From positions 496,001 through 560,000 of the forward strand of contig OZ025653.1 in assembly GCA_964019335.1 (NCBI GenBank): a DNA stretch of 64,000 bases. Reading direction: 5' to 3'. The notes beneath the pieces are model-generated. The model ran no database searches and was not told where the DNA came from. It saw only the letters and a list, made by a program, of their open reading frames with translations. Below, piece by piece: positions 42,031 through 52,808 of the stretch. The translations under genes were made by a program, and so were the position numbers. Positions within the stretch are counted from its first letter, which is position 1, and every line of letters begins with the position of its first letter. This DNA comes from Diplonema japonicum (taxonomy: Eukaryota > Euglenozoa > Diplonemea > Diplonemida > Diplonemidae).

Positions 42031-44751
42031 TCAAAAAGGACAAACCGGTGGGCACAAGGGGAGGTCATCGGTGTCCGTTCCACGAGACTCGCGTATCGTG
42101 ATGACCTCTTCGTCGGTGAGCAAAGGGGGTGGCATGGTGGGAAGCACAGGAGGTGGAAGCAGGATGGTGCTCATAATCGGGTTCTGGTTTTTGCAAGGGG
42201 ACGTCACTGGGGGCGTCATCGAGCTGTGCCTGAGAGCAGCGTCTTTGAGCATACGGTACACGGCAGGCCGCGATTTGCTGCGCTTCACATATTTCTGACA
42301 TTGCACGCCGCATTCCTGAGGGGGTAGCGTACGTACTGGGTGCATCGATTCACGCTTTCTCAGGTCCACGGACCTACGGTCCTTGAAGAATGTGCTATTC
42401 TGACGATTTGTCTGCACTGATGCGTGTCGTGTTTGTCTAGGCAGCAGACTGCTCGGCGAGGGGGCCTGCCTCGCGCTTTCGGTTGTAAAACTCAACTGCC
42501 TAGGTATGGCCCCCAGCTCGCCACCGTTGATGTGATACACAGATACATGTTTGCGAGATGAGCATGCAGACTTTGGTCTGTGAGGCAAATGTGCAGAAGA
42601 TGGTCTGAGAGGTAAACGTGCAGACGATGGTCTGAGAGGGGAGTGTGCTTTATGAGATGAAGTTGGAGATTCCGACTGCTGCGATGAGCATGCAGACGAT
42701 GGTCTATGAGGCGAGCGTGCATTGGGAGGTGAATTCAGACAGGGTGTACTAAAAAGTGAGTGTGCATGAGATACCGACCTCTGCAATGAGAGTGGAGACG
42801 ATGGTCTGTGAGGCGAGTGTGGAGATGGAGGCGCCTCTGAGCACAACGACATTTGAGCCATGTGGGAGAAGGGGGTGACGGGTTCACTGATGAAAATGGA
42901 TGGTGTGATCTCATTGAGACTAGTCGGCGATTCTCTCATTCGTTGGAGCGCGCTCCTCATCTTGCTTGCTATCGCGGTGTTGTGGAACCTTTGCCTTGTC
43001 ATTTGAAAAGTTTCTGCGATCGACCCCAGCTTTTCCACGTTGCCAGCATCGCTTGTGTTGCTGGACCCCAGTGACGAAGCAGAGTCGATTTCTGCCAATG
43101 TCACTTGGCTCTGGGCCCTCGGTTTCCCCACTCGGTTGTGCTCTTCGCTGTAGGAGAACAGCTTCTCAACAACCTTTTCCAACTCGTGTATATAAGAAGC
43201 AGTGTCCTCAGCATCTTTTGTTGCGAGCTTCTGACCTTGCTGTACCAGTTCAACTTTTTCACCATGCTTCCCGCTCTTCTTCAACGATTCGATAATATTG
43301 CTCTGTGTCTGTATCTTCTCATGAGCTATTTTCAACCTATTCGTAACTACACTGACTCTCTCCTCCCACTCAGCCTTCCCAGGTATCTTTAAAAGCCTTA
43401 TTTCTACATCAGGATCTCTCTCTGGCTCTGTGTTGCGCTTTATCCGTGAACGCACGATCGCGGCAAATTGCGCAGCCTCGGCTCTTTTTTCAGCAGCGTT
43501 GCATTTTGCTGTTAAACTATTCAGCTCGAAAATAAACCTGGATTCTTTTTGGTTGAAGGCCAGGAGTTGTACCAACATGCGAGCTTCCTGCATTTTCATC
43601 ATTTCTGTGCATTTTGTTAGCGTGCCATCGTCGGTGATGAACTTTTCGAATTTGGGGCGCTGATGCGTCGAGAGGGTGTTTTTAATAACATTGAGTTTTG
43701 CGTCAAGGGCGTTGGCTCGTGTCTCGCTTTCAATGAGAGCTATGTTGTGCCTGACCTTGTACATCTCCAGCTCGACAGACGCAACGTCTGTGTTGGGGTT
43801 AAGCAACTGCGTTACAAAGTTTCTTTCATCGTCGTCCTCTTCCTTCACTTCTAACCCCTGCTTCACCCTCTCGATGTCAAGATTCCTCTTTTGCTTCAGA
43901 TCTAGAAGTTTAACCTTCAACAAGAGACACTCCTTCTCAGCTTTCTTAACAGCGTTCTGCTTCTGGATCAGTGCTTTGTTGAGACTGTATTTTTCCTCTG
44001 CCGCGGCGCTGAGGTGCGTCTGTACCTGGTCCAGCTTGTTATACAGTTGAGATATTGTGTCGTGGCATCCCATTATTATTCGTTCCAACCTGGACGCGGT
44101 CCTTATTGTGTTAGCTTGCATTACGTGTTTTCGCATGACGCCCGACTTGTCACCGTGAACAGCTTCAACGACATTATGCAGTCTTTCTAGTTCTTTCTCG
44201 AGGGAGGTGTTTTTTGTCAGGAGGTGCTTCACTTCTTGACTGAGGTTGAAGACGTGCTGCTGGTGCTCTTGTATCATTCGCTGCAGTTTCACAGACTTCG
44301 CATCCGATTTGCTGTCCCTTGATGGACTTGATTTCCGGAATGAGGACTCACGCGGCTCAATGCGTTTTGTGGGTTCTTCAAGGGGCGGGCTAATATACCT
44401 GTGCGGATGCCCGCTGGATTTCAAGAGTAGAATCTCGTGCAGCAATTCTGATTGCCTTTTCTCGTAGTGTTTCTGCCGTTGAGCAAGCTGAGATTCGTAG
44501 AATTCGAGCCGCTTCTCATACTTCTGATGTTCAAGCCTGAGATCCTGCTCATCTTTGAAATGCTCGTTGAGTTTTTCGATCAGCTTCTCCTTGTACAAGA
44601 GCAACACAGTCTCTTCTCTCTTTTCTATTTTCACACCAAAATCCCCCAAGATTCGTTTCAACAGAGCATCGATGGTTCTCACTAGTTCGGCTTGCCGTCT
44701 CTCCTCTGGTTGTGACGGGTGGGTTAACTCAAATCTGTTGCTTTGCAGCAT
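42031..44751 (-). CDS. Large coiled-coil protein with Ser/Pro/Arg repeat tail (906 aa)
   Basis: Single exon; ATG at 44751 (MLQSNRFELTHPSQPEERR) 16 nt after an AAAAG acceptor. An ATG six bases upstream is out of frame. Residues about 25-560 are mostly coiled coil (LEKELERLHNVVEAVHGDKS, IRTASRLERIIMGCHDTISQ). The C-terminal 300 residues are disordered and basic, with many copies of a short motif close to [SH]P[HL]RPSSA. A Pro-rich stretch and an acidic end follow. Such a layout (coiled coil plus basic Ser-Pro tail) is common in microtubule-associated and basal-body proteins; this is inference. Confidence 0.75.
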   Translation of the reverse strand: MLQSNRFELTHPSQPEERRQAELVRTIDALLKRILGDFGVKIEKREETVLLLYKEKLIEKLNEHFKDEQDLRLEHQKYEKRLEFYESQLAQRQKHYEKRQSELLHEILLLKSSGHPHRYISPPLEEPTKRIEPRESSFRKSSPSRDSKSDAKSVKLQRMIQEHQQHVFNLSQEVKHLLTKNTSLEKELERLHNVVEAVHGDKSGVMRKHVMQANTIRTASRLERIIMGCHDTISQLYNKLDQVQTHLSAAAEEKYSLNKALIQKQNAVKKAEKECLLLKVKLLDLKQKRNLDIERVKQGLEVKEEDDDERNFVTQLLNPNTDVASVELEMYKVRHNIALIESETRANALDAKLNVIKNTLSTHQRPKFEKFITDDGTLTKCTEMMKMQEARMLVQLLAFNQKESRFIFELNSLTAKCNAAEKRAEAAQFAAIVRSRIKRNTEPERDPDVEIRLLKIPGKAEWEERVSVVTNRLKIAHEKIQTQSNIIESLKKSGKHGEKVELVQQGQKLATKDAEDTASYIHELEKVVEKLFSYSEEHNRVGKPRAQSQVTLAEIDSASSLGSSNTSDAGNVEKLGSIAETFQMTRQRFHNTAIASKMRSALQRMRESPTSLNEITPSIFISEPVTPFSHMAQMSLCSEAPPSPHSPHRPSSPLSLQRSVSHAHSLFSTPCLNSPPNARSPHRPSSACSSQQSESPTSSHKAHSPLRPSSARLPLRPSSAHLPHRPKSACSSRKHVSVYHINGGELGAIPRQLSFTTESARQAPSPSSLLPRQTRHASVQTNRQNSTFFKDRRSVDLRKRESMHPVRTLPPQECGVQCQKYVKRSKSRPAVYRMLKDAALRHSSMTPPVTSPCKNQNPIMSTILLPPPVLPTMPPPLLTDEEVITIRESRGTDTDDLPLCPPVCPF

Positions 44752-45126
44752 TGCATCCTCCCCACCTTTTATGTGTACATATGAGAGTAAACAGTGGTAC
44801 GAAGCTAAGCAGAGAGTACAAAGGAAATACACCAGGTAACTTAGATACAAAAAAAAGGGAACAAATTCACTACTACGGTGGAGAGAAATGAGAGCAACAA
44901 CTCACCGACGAAAACGGGGTGAAGAGTGTGGACTGAACAACAGCAGTTTTTTTTTTTTTTTTTTTTCCCAAAGGGCAAATTAATGGCCTAGAGGCACTGT
45001 CTAAAAGGATTCTTGAAAGAGTTCACTTGAGTTGCGTACTCGCAAGAAAAATGAGAAAACAGGGAGAGAAATGAAATAGAAGGAGGAAAAAAAAAAAAAA
45101 AAAGAGGGGGAACGGGCCCGTTGGAA

Positions 45127-45172
<46 letters not shown>

Positions 45173-45212
45173 AACACGCTGCCACCATTCTCGTTCTTGC
45201 AAAGAAAAAAAG

Positions 45213-45252
45213 TTCACTATGATGGGAACGAAGTGGTTAACAACGGCCCACC
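45213..45252. repeat. Dispersed spacer repeat R1, copy 2
   Basis: Matches 11190-11230 (TTCACTATGATGGGAACGAA ... GGCCCACC) with three substitutions and one indel. Same strand as copy 1 and likewise preceded by an A-run. Confidence 0.6.
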
Positions 45253-45340
45253 AAAAAAAAAAGAAAAAAAGAAAAAAAAAGAAAAAAAAAAGAGACATTT
45301 AAGGGTACCTGCGGTGTGTGGCAGGACGCCTAAAAAAAAA

Positions 45341-45394
45341 AGAGAGATAAAGGAGGTTCCTGTTTTAGAAAGCGTCCCGCTAGTCTCTACTAGA
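45341..45394 (+). repeat. Dispersed repeat R2, copy 1
   Basis: The stretch around GAGATAAAGGAGGTTCCTGT matches, in reverse complement, bases about 56812-56862 inside the transposable element. About 27 consecutive bases are nearly identical, and the match weakly continues for 20 more (GAA.CGTCC, then CTCTACT). It may be a scrap of the same element family. Confidence 0.5.
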
Positions 45395-45473
45395 AAAAAA
45401 AAAAAGAATCTTCCATCGTGATGGGTGGGTAAAAAGTAGATAGGACAGACAATACATACAATGGGTACAGAAT

Positions 45474-47974
45474 TCAAGGCGAGGGGGATTTAAAGGGGCT
45501 GCAAGGGGAGGCGGTGTACCTTGGGGACTGGGAACTCCGCTCCAAGGCGTGACGGGATTTTGGTGAGGGACTGAGAGACGACCGCCACGGGGATCCCGCA
45601 GCGGTCTCCAAAGCAGGTGCAGCTTGGGTTGTGACAAAACTCTTGAGGTCATGGTGTTCTTTGGTAACTCTTTCCAATTCACTTCTCACATAAGCGGACG
45701 AGCTAGCCCACTCTGTAGTGGCATGTTGGTATGCTTTCAAATTCTTTCCTAAGCTTTTCACGAGGTCATCCTTTTTAGAAATCTCGCTCTTCAACTTCTG
45801 CGCTGCATCTAGTGCCTGATCCAGATGTGTCTGCTGAACCTGCACTTTGTGCCTATCCTCCCTTTGTGCAGAGATGGTAACCTGTGCGTTACGCCTGTCT
45901 TCCTTTAAGGCATTTATGATCTTCGTGTCAGCTTCATGGATCAGTTGAAGCGCCACGCACTGTTTTTTATAACCATCTTTCTTCCGCATCGCTTCATCTT
46001 TCTTGCCTGTCATCTCTTCCAGCTGTTCCCGGAGGCTTGGGAGGTCGTATTGAGCGATGCGAGACAATCTTTGGGGAGAGAGGTAAAACATGTTTGAAAG
46101 AAGAACACACCTGTGGTTTTCCGTCTTCAAGGCGGCACACTCATCTTTCAAGGTTGTTATCTTACTGGTTTGCTCGCTTATCAGGTGTTTCAAGCTGCTC
46201 ATCTCTTGAAGGGCTGCCAGTTCCCTGTCCCTATATTTATCACGCTCGTTGGCTGTTCCCACTACATCCCTGAGTGATTCCTGTGAACATAGTTGCTGTC
46301 GTTATTTACTGTGGTCATACTTTAAGTCTTTTTTCTAAATCAGAGGACTTGTTTTTGAGGGTTTGGTTCTCCGTTTGGAGAGCTTCGCTGCGTTTTTTGT
46401 ACATGAGGCCTTCTTCCTTGTTCTTGGTGTTGGTTGCTAGCATGTCTTCTGCTTCGGATCTGAGTTTTACGAGTTCGTCTTTCATCCCTTCGCGTTCTTT
46501 GCTGTCTTTGTTGATGACGAAGGCAGAACGGAAAGCTGCAGCGAACTTTTGTTTTCGTTGGCTGTCGACTTGCATCCGTAGCTCAGCTTGTGCTTCCTGC
46601 ATTTGAACCTCCACCTCCATGGCCTCGGCAAGAGCTTGTTCCCTCGCTTGCAGCTCTTCTTCAAATTCTTTTTCCCTCTCTTCGCTGACGCCGCCGCCAC
46701 CGCCGCCCTTTGCAAGCTGCTCCTTTAGTGCTTCTAGCTCCCCTCGCAGATCTGATTGTTTTGTTTTGTCCCATTCGTTTCAAATACAACAATTACATAC
46801 TTTCAACCATTCTCGCACTGGGTTGCTCGTTGCAAATCACCTTGTTGACAATAGACTTCGCCTTCAACGCGTAACGCAGTGTACTGTAAGTGTCCTCAAG
46901 GTTCTCTGTATATTGTGTTTATGTTTGTGGTTCTTATTGTATACCCTCGTGGGGACTGATGGCAGCAATCATCAATGTCTTGCTGTTGCCACCCAAAGAT
47001 TCTTTCAGGACCCATGTAAGCATGGACTCTCTATAAGGCGGGACTTCTTTCCCACCACCTTTCTTCTTCGAGTTCGCGATGAGGGTGTCGAAGACTTTTC
47101 TGAGAGTCGACAGAGAAAGGTTGATGTTCTTTGCTTCCTTGGCGGCAGTGCCTTCGACCATGGACATTTTAAGACGTTCAGACCCTGCTAAATCCACCAG
47201 GTTTATGAGGGAGTTCTTTCGCAGACCTGTGGTGGGATTGACGAGGAGGATGGAGATCTGGCAGATGGCGTGGGATCGCGAAGAGGTGGCGTTCATCTTC
47301 GTCTCGGCCAAAGCTCGTTCAGAAACACCACGTTCCATTTCTTTGGCGCATTCTGATGCGCTGCAGACGGGTTTGGTGATGAGACCAACGACTTGGATAC
47401 CTTTGACGGGGTCTTGCCTGATTTTCACAGGGCTGTACTCACCGGCTTTGGTTTTCTTATTGAAGAGATCTCGAACTTGTTCGTTGTAAATCTCCATGAA
47501 CGACACCTCCACGGTGCACTTGGTGCCTGGGTCAAGTTCCTTCTGTTGTTCAATGTGCTGAAAAAGCTCATCGATCAGAATGTACGAGACACCCCTGCTG
47601 TCGGGTGAGCCAAGCATGGTGTATGTCTTCCCTGCACCTGTTTGCCCGTACGCAAAGATGCAGCAGTTATACCCGTCAAGCGCAGAACGCAACATTTCTG
47701 CACCTGTTTTCAAGTAAACGTCGTTCTGGCCGGAGAACCCGTTCACTGAGTCGTACCCTGTGGTCGACCAGAACACCTCGTCGTAGGAGAAGGCGTCCTT
47801 CTCCTGGTACTCGTTCTCCGGGTCCAGCACCGCTATGCGGCACCCGTCGGCCTTGATGCACGGGTTGAGCGGCTGCCCCTTGTCCTCGGAGTACGCCTTT
47901 TCTCTTTTCGAGAACGGCCTCACCCTCACCATCACCTTCACATTCCCGGTTTGGACCTTTAATTTAGGCGCCAT
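45474..47974 (-). CDS. Kinesin-3-like motor with coiled-coil tail (776 aa)
   Basis: Microtubule motor ATPase. The start MAPKLKVQTGNVKVMVRVRP is at 47974. Introns at 46906-46944, 46752-46800, 46281-46320 and 46069-46110 give 2331 nt in frame. The motor domain (1-365) has P-loop GQTGAGKT at 110-117, switch I NATSSRSH and switch II DLAGSERL. The neck NEQPSARMVEDLRGELEALK resembles kinesin-3 (NEDPNAKLI type). No FHA or PH domain follows, only long coiled coil and a Ser/Pro-rich end (SPKSRHALERSSQSPRY), so cargo binding differs from KIF1. Assignment to subfamily is moderate; motor identity is certain. Confidence 0.9.
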
Positions 47975-48180
47975 TTTTCTTCTTTTTTTTTTTTTTTTGC
48001 CTTTTTTTTTTTTGCCCCCCACCTCCTCTTTTTTTTGTTTTTTTGTTTTTTCCCCTTGGAAGAGACAAATGAAGATGAAATGAAAGAAAAATAAAAAAAA
48101 ACTGGCACCAGGGGCATAGGATGTAAAGCTAACGCACTCAGTTCACAGAAAAAAAAAAGAGAGAAAAAAAAAAAAAAAAC

Positions 48181-48924
48181 TCACAATTTGTTAGGGAAGA
48201 GTTTGAACATGTCCTTAGTGGTAGCGAGGTCGGAGGCCTTGCAACCCCTGTCATCGGTAAGGGAGAGGTCGCACCCGTGTTCGAGGAGAGCAGAGGCAAC
48301 CGCGACATTATTGCGTGCCACAGCCTCCATGAGGGGCGTGCGAGAGTAGTGGTTGGCGGCATTGGGGTTCGCACCACGTGAAAGGAGCATGGCGGTTATG
48401 TGGTGCTCCCCCGAGCGGGCAACATCATGCAGGGGCACCTCACCGAAATAATCGCACACATTGGGATCCGCAGTAAAGTCGAACAAAATCTGTGCTACTT
48501 TTTCAGAACCACATCTGCTAACGGCGTGCAGTGCTGTGTACTGGTTATATCTACCTGACTGCTTGCTGTTGACATCTACACCAGCCTCCAATTGTAGCGT
48601 CACTGCGAAGGCATCTCCGCGCAATGCCGCATCAATCATGGCATCAGGGCCTACTTCCCATCCATGACCTTCTATCTCCTCTGTTGCCTTTTGTTTATTT
48701 GTGACTTCCAAGGTCAACACTGCATCGAAGCCCAAGCCGAGGTCCATTACCTCTTGGTCGTCACTCAACTCAGCCCCTTCGAAAACGAGGTTTTGATCGC
48801 ATGTCTCGATTCCCGTTACCTTTGCGATCTCAGTTTTTATATCTCTTACGTTGTACTCTTCCCCCACCTCAACTTGGACACTGCTGTCATCATATAGCTC
48901 AACCAACACAGAAACCGTGTTCAT
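48181..48924 (-). CDS. Ubiquitin-like domain plus ankyrin repeats (247 aa)
   Basis: Single exon with ATG at 48924 (MNTVSVLVELYDDSS). Residues 1-78 follow the ubiquitin fold (VSVLVELYDDSSVQVEVGEE, VRDIKTEIAKVTGIETCDQN, LVFEGAELSDDQEVMDLGL). Residues about 95-245 hold four to five ankyrin repeats (QYTALHAVSRCGSEKVAQIL, FGEVPLHDVARSGEHHITAM, SRTPLMEAVARNNVAVASAL). No C-terminal Gly-Gly follows the ubiquitin-like part, so it is an interaction module, not a conjugated modifier. A proteasome- or p97-adaptor role is possible. Confidence 0.85.
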   Translation of the reverse strand: MNTVSVLVELYDDSSVQVEVGEEYNVRDIKTEIAKVTGIETCDQNLVFEGAELSDDQEVMDLGLGFDAVLTLEVTNKQKATEEIEGHGWEVGPDAMIDAALRGDAFAVTLQLEAGVDVNSKQSGRYNQYTALHAVSRCGSEKVAQILFDFTADPNVCDYFGEVPLHDVARSGEHHITAMLLSRGANPNAANHYSRTPLMEAVARNNVAVASALLEHGCDLSLTDDRGCKASDLATTKDMFKLFPNKL

Positions 48925-49368
48925 AAGGAAGTACAATTAAAAAAAAAACAAAAAAAAGGGGGGAGGGGAGGGTGAGCTAGCCTGTTTAGATACGATATGA
49001 AAAAAAAGAAATTTAGTGGGGGGGGGATGGAAAAGGGGGATATCGGAAACAAAACAGATACACTTTCTTTTCCCGCTCCCCCACCCACCCGGAAGAAAAA
49101 AAAGGAAAAAAAAAACCACACAAAAAGTAATTTTATTAAGAACATTAAAAAACAAAAAAACGCCGATTCGTGAGTTTTTTTTTTTTTTTTTGTATCACGC
49201 CTTCTCTTGTTGTTTTCCTTCTCTTTTTTTTATGTAACAAGATATAAAAAAAAATCGAAAAGAAAAAGCAAAAAGGGGGGGGAGGGGTAAATATCTATAC
49301 TGGATTGAAGAAGGGAATAGAAAAGAGGGAAACAAAAAAGGAAAAAAAAAAAAGGAAAACGTTGATTT
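48925..49368. other. Spacer
   Basis: A/T and G runs between the gamma-adaptin stop and the ubiquitin-like/ankyrin start. A CAG at about 48981 is the nearest plausible acceptor for the downstream gene. Nothing else is seen. Confidence 0.6.
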
Positions 49369-51927
49369 TTACGTGCGAACCGTCATCAGCCCCGATACCG
49401 TAAATTCTTCCTTGACAGGAGCAGCAGAAGTATAAGTGAGTCGGAGCTTCATAGCTACGGGGCGAGGCTCTGCTTGATTCGTGACCGACATGGGCTGAAC
49501 AAGAAGGCCATGCGGGGGTACTTGCATTTGTTCTTTCGGGTGCATCTGCAAAACGGCAGTCTTGGTGACCGCAGCAAGCATCTCGACGTTCGTGAGCTGT
49601 GTGCTCCCGAGGTTGGCGATAACAGCCGTAATGAGAACCTTTTTTTTTCCTCTTCTTTTTTTTCATGCTTCCACATACATCAGCCCGCGAAGGATCTTGC
49701 TTCATGACATAGAAGGTGACGGTGACATCAGCATTTTGAAGCCCAACCGTTTGGTCTGTGAAGTGATGTTCATAAATTTCCAAACGAAACAAAGGAAAAA
49801 AGACGGCATACAGATAACAGGGTGCGGCGGTGTGTACAATGGTGCTTTTGGAGCAGCGGAGGGCGGGGCAGCAGGTGCTGACCCAAATATATCGTCGATA
49901 AGAACCCCGTTGGAAGCAGGCGCTGCTGCTGCTGCTGGTGTAGCGTCGGAGCCGCCAAAAATAGAGTCGAGGAAGCCAGCATCGCCATTCCCTGTGACAG
50001 GGTCAGCATGCGCACTTACCTGAGGTTCCGCTTGGGGTTCCGCCTGTGGTGCTGCTTGTCCCGCACCTGTGCTGCTCGTCAGTATAATCGAGTTTTCCTG
50101 TTTCGATAGTTTAATCAAATACTATAAACACACCTCAGTAACAGGCATCCTCTCAGCAGCCGCTCGTGCAATGGACGTATCACTGCTGACAAGCATCTGC
50201 AAGTACTCCCATGCCCTCTGTTGCAGCTCCGTATTACTTGAGCTCTGGTGAAACTGGAATACTTCCACAGCTGTTTTCTGCTGTGCGGGGAACCTGTGGT
50301 GTTACGGGGGAAAAGACAAATGGGTGCCATACTTCACTGCCGCCTTAAACAGCGAGTTCAAGCAGTACTGCTTGACCGTGGTGCTGTTGCTCGTCTGCAG
50401 GATATTCTTTATCTTGCTCAGAACCGATTCTGCGCTCACGCTCGGGACGAGGTAGTCGGCGTATTCCCCTGCACACCACACCGTGGCTTGGAGCAGTGCC
50501 TCCTTCCTTATCGTCTCGGAGTCGGGTGTTGCAGGGACTTTTGCCCACAATTTCCCAACCATGTCTTCTTGGATGTTCTTCTCGGACTGTGACACAAGCC
50601 TGATAAACTTATTGGCTGCCGACTCGTTCAAATGTTCACCTGCCGCGCACATGAGGTTGAGGAGCGTCCCGATGTGCCACTGCACGCTGGGGGCGTACCT
50701 CTCGCACGCTGTGCAGATCTTCGCGGCGAGGTCGTCCTTGAACTCCTTTTTCGAAAATTCCAAGTAGCCCAGCAGGTCAGGGATCAGCGCTCGCACGTTG
50801 GAGTTGTCCACCAGCGAGTACACAAGATCCAAGGCACGTCTCCGTATCGAGTCGTCGTAGTCGGTGAGGCAGTCGACGATGGTGTTCTTGTGGCGCATGA
50901 CGGCAGCATGGTCCTTTTCGATCAGCATGGGGAAGGTTTCCAATGCCACGTACCGCATGTTGTTGCTTTTGTTGGTGAGGAACCTGCCAAGGATGGTGAC
51001 GGCGAACGGGATAAGCTCCTCCTCGTCCAAGGCGAGAATGGTCTTGACGCACTCGTAGAGCACAGCGTTGCCCGGCAGCGTGCTGCCGTCGGTAAAGGTA
51101 GAGACCTTAATGAGGATCTCAATGAGTTGTTGCGTAGAGTCGTCGTTGGAACCTACAATGCGGAAAAACTGGAGGAGCTTGGTTTGAAGGAAGGGGTCTG
51201 AGATGCCGGAGAAGTCGCGATCGACGGTAATGGAACCGGTGGCTATTGTTTTGAGTTTTAAGATGGCTTGCGGGAGACAACTGGTGAAGACATGTTTATA
51301 AGATTCCGCCTCGGGGAGGAGCAGGCACTCGTTGATGAGAGGAAGGGCTGAGAGAAGCACACCGCTAGATACCTTTTCATGGAAAACGTCAGCGACAGGA
51401 TTGAGGAAGGTTTCGACGAGAGTCGGCACACGTCGGACACAACGAAGCGCTGCAAGACATGCTCGTTTACGGATGTTCCCATTCCCAACCTCAGCACAAC
51501 ACGCGGCAACTTCAGAACTCAACCCACGCGCCATGTCTTCACCAGAAATATTCGCGATGGTGGTCAATACCATAGCTCTAACGTGCTCATTCTTGTTGCT
51601 CAAATCGACTTTTAACTGATGTTCCACCAGCGTTAAAATATCGTCTGTTTCATCCAAAAGCATTGTGAGCGCCAGGTATCCGATCTTCTTCTCCCTGAAT
51701 ATGTCACTGGAGATTAGTTTGATGCACTCTACCTGTCCGAACTCGGTGGGATGACCCAGGAGGCTTAAGTACATCAATTTGTTTACATTTCGAGATCTAT
51801 ACTGCTCCTTGCCTTCCTTGAAGGCTGTTCGAATCATGATACATTCATTCTTGATCACCACACGTTCCTCAGCAGCGGTCTTGGCCCCGCGGACCTTCTT
51901 TATAACGTCTATTAGTTTGTTGGACAT
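49369..51927 (-). CDS. AP1G: AP-1 complex subunit gamma (gamma-adaptin, 795 aa)
   Basis: Large subunit of the clathrin adaptor for trans-Golgi/endosome traffic. The start MSNKLIDVIKKVRGAKTAAE is at 51927. Introns at 50294-50332, 50098-50133, 49756-49811 and 49639-49678 give 2388 nt in frame. The trunk (1-590) is an alpha-solenoid typical of adaptins (FREKKIGYLALTMLLDETDD, NKNEHVRAMVLTTIANISGE). An Ala/Pro/Gln hinge with two DSIFG/DDIFG-like motifs follows. The C-terminal ear is recognisable (VLITAVIANLGSTQLTNVEM ... VAMKLRLTYTSAAPVKEEF). A further 27-nt GT..AG stretch in the hinge is read as coding because it is in frame and very short. Confidence 0.92.
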
Positions 51928-52808
51928 TTTCTTTTTTTTTCCCCCTTCTATCCCGTTTTTCTTTCTCTTCCCTCCTCCCTCCTCCTTTTTTTTTTTTTGA
52001 GGGTATATTTTTTTGTTTTTCTTGAGGGAATAATATATTTTTTTTCTCTTTTTTTTTAATGGGGAAAACGGGTTTAGAAAGGAAGACCAACAAAAAAAGA
52101 AGGGTTAAAGAGAGAGGGGGGAAATAAGAAAAGCAAACCGTGGGTATCCTTTTTATTTCTTTTCTCTGTTTTTTTTTTTCTTTTTTTTCTTCTCTTCTTC
52201 TGTTTGCTTCTCCTCTCATCGAAGAACAGGGGGGGAGAGGAAATGAAAGGAAAGGGGGGTGGTGAGAGGGGGGAAAGGGCAAAGAGGAACCGAGCGATGG
52301 TTGTATAGAATAGTGCTTGGATCACAAACCTGTAGAATTTACCTTCGGGATGCATATAAGCTGATTCTTGGCTTTTCTTTTTTTTTTGGTTACGTTTTTT
52401 TTTTTTTCTTATTTTTCTTTCCCTTGTTCTTTTTACCTCTTTGGTTTAAAAAACTGCTTTTAACGGGGTGTTTCGGAAATTTGAACATTTATAACGGTGA
52501 TGCTGGGGCAAAGGGGGTGGGGTGGGGTGGGGGGGGGGGGGGGGGGGGGGGCATGGAGAGAGGGATGGAAAGGTCCAAAGACCTTGTACCATATCCAATA
52601 AAAAAAATTGCTTTACATTGTTCTTTTTTTATTATAGTAAATTGCATTTCGTTTTGTATCACGTTTTTTTTTTTCTTTTTCTTTCTTTCTTTCTTTCTTT
52701 TTTTTTCATCTTTTTATTTTCGTTTTTCTTTTTTTTTTTTCTTGCGCTTTCTTTTGCTAAATTATAAATGCAATTTATTTTTTTTATGAAAAACTATTCT
52801 GCCACCGC
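51928..52808. other. Homopolymer-rich spacer with long G run
   Basis: Between the end of P5CDH copy 1 and the gamma-adaptin start. It contains T/C-rich stretches, a G-rich block at about 52515-52550 (interrupted then continuous G), and (CTTT)n near 52680-52700. No gene or RNA is supported. Confidence 0.65.

Larger units (their letters stand above)
44752..45473. other. Spacer carrying two dispersed repeats
   Basis: The spacer between the kinesin stop and the coiled-coil start is A/T-run rich, including an A run near 45129-45171. It contains repeat R1 at 45213-45252 and repeat R2 at about 45341-45394, the latter shared with the interior of the P5CDH-intron element. No gene is supported. Confidence 0.65.
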
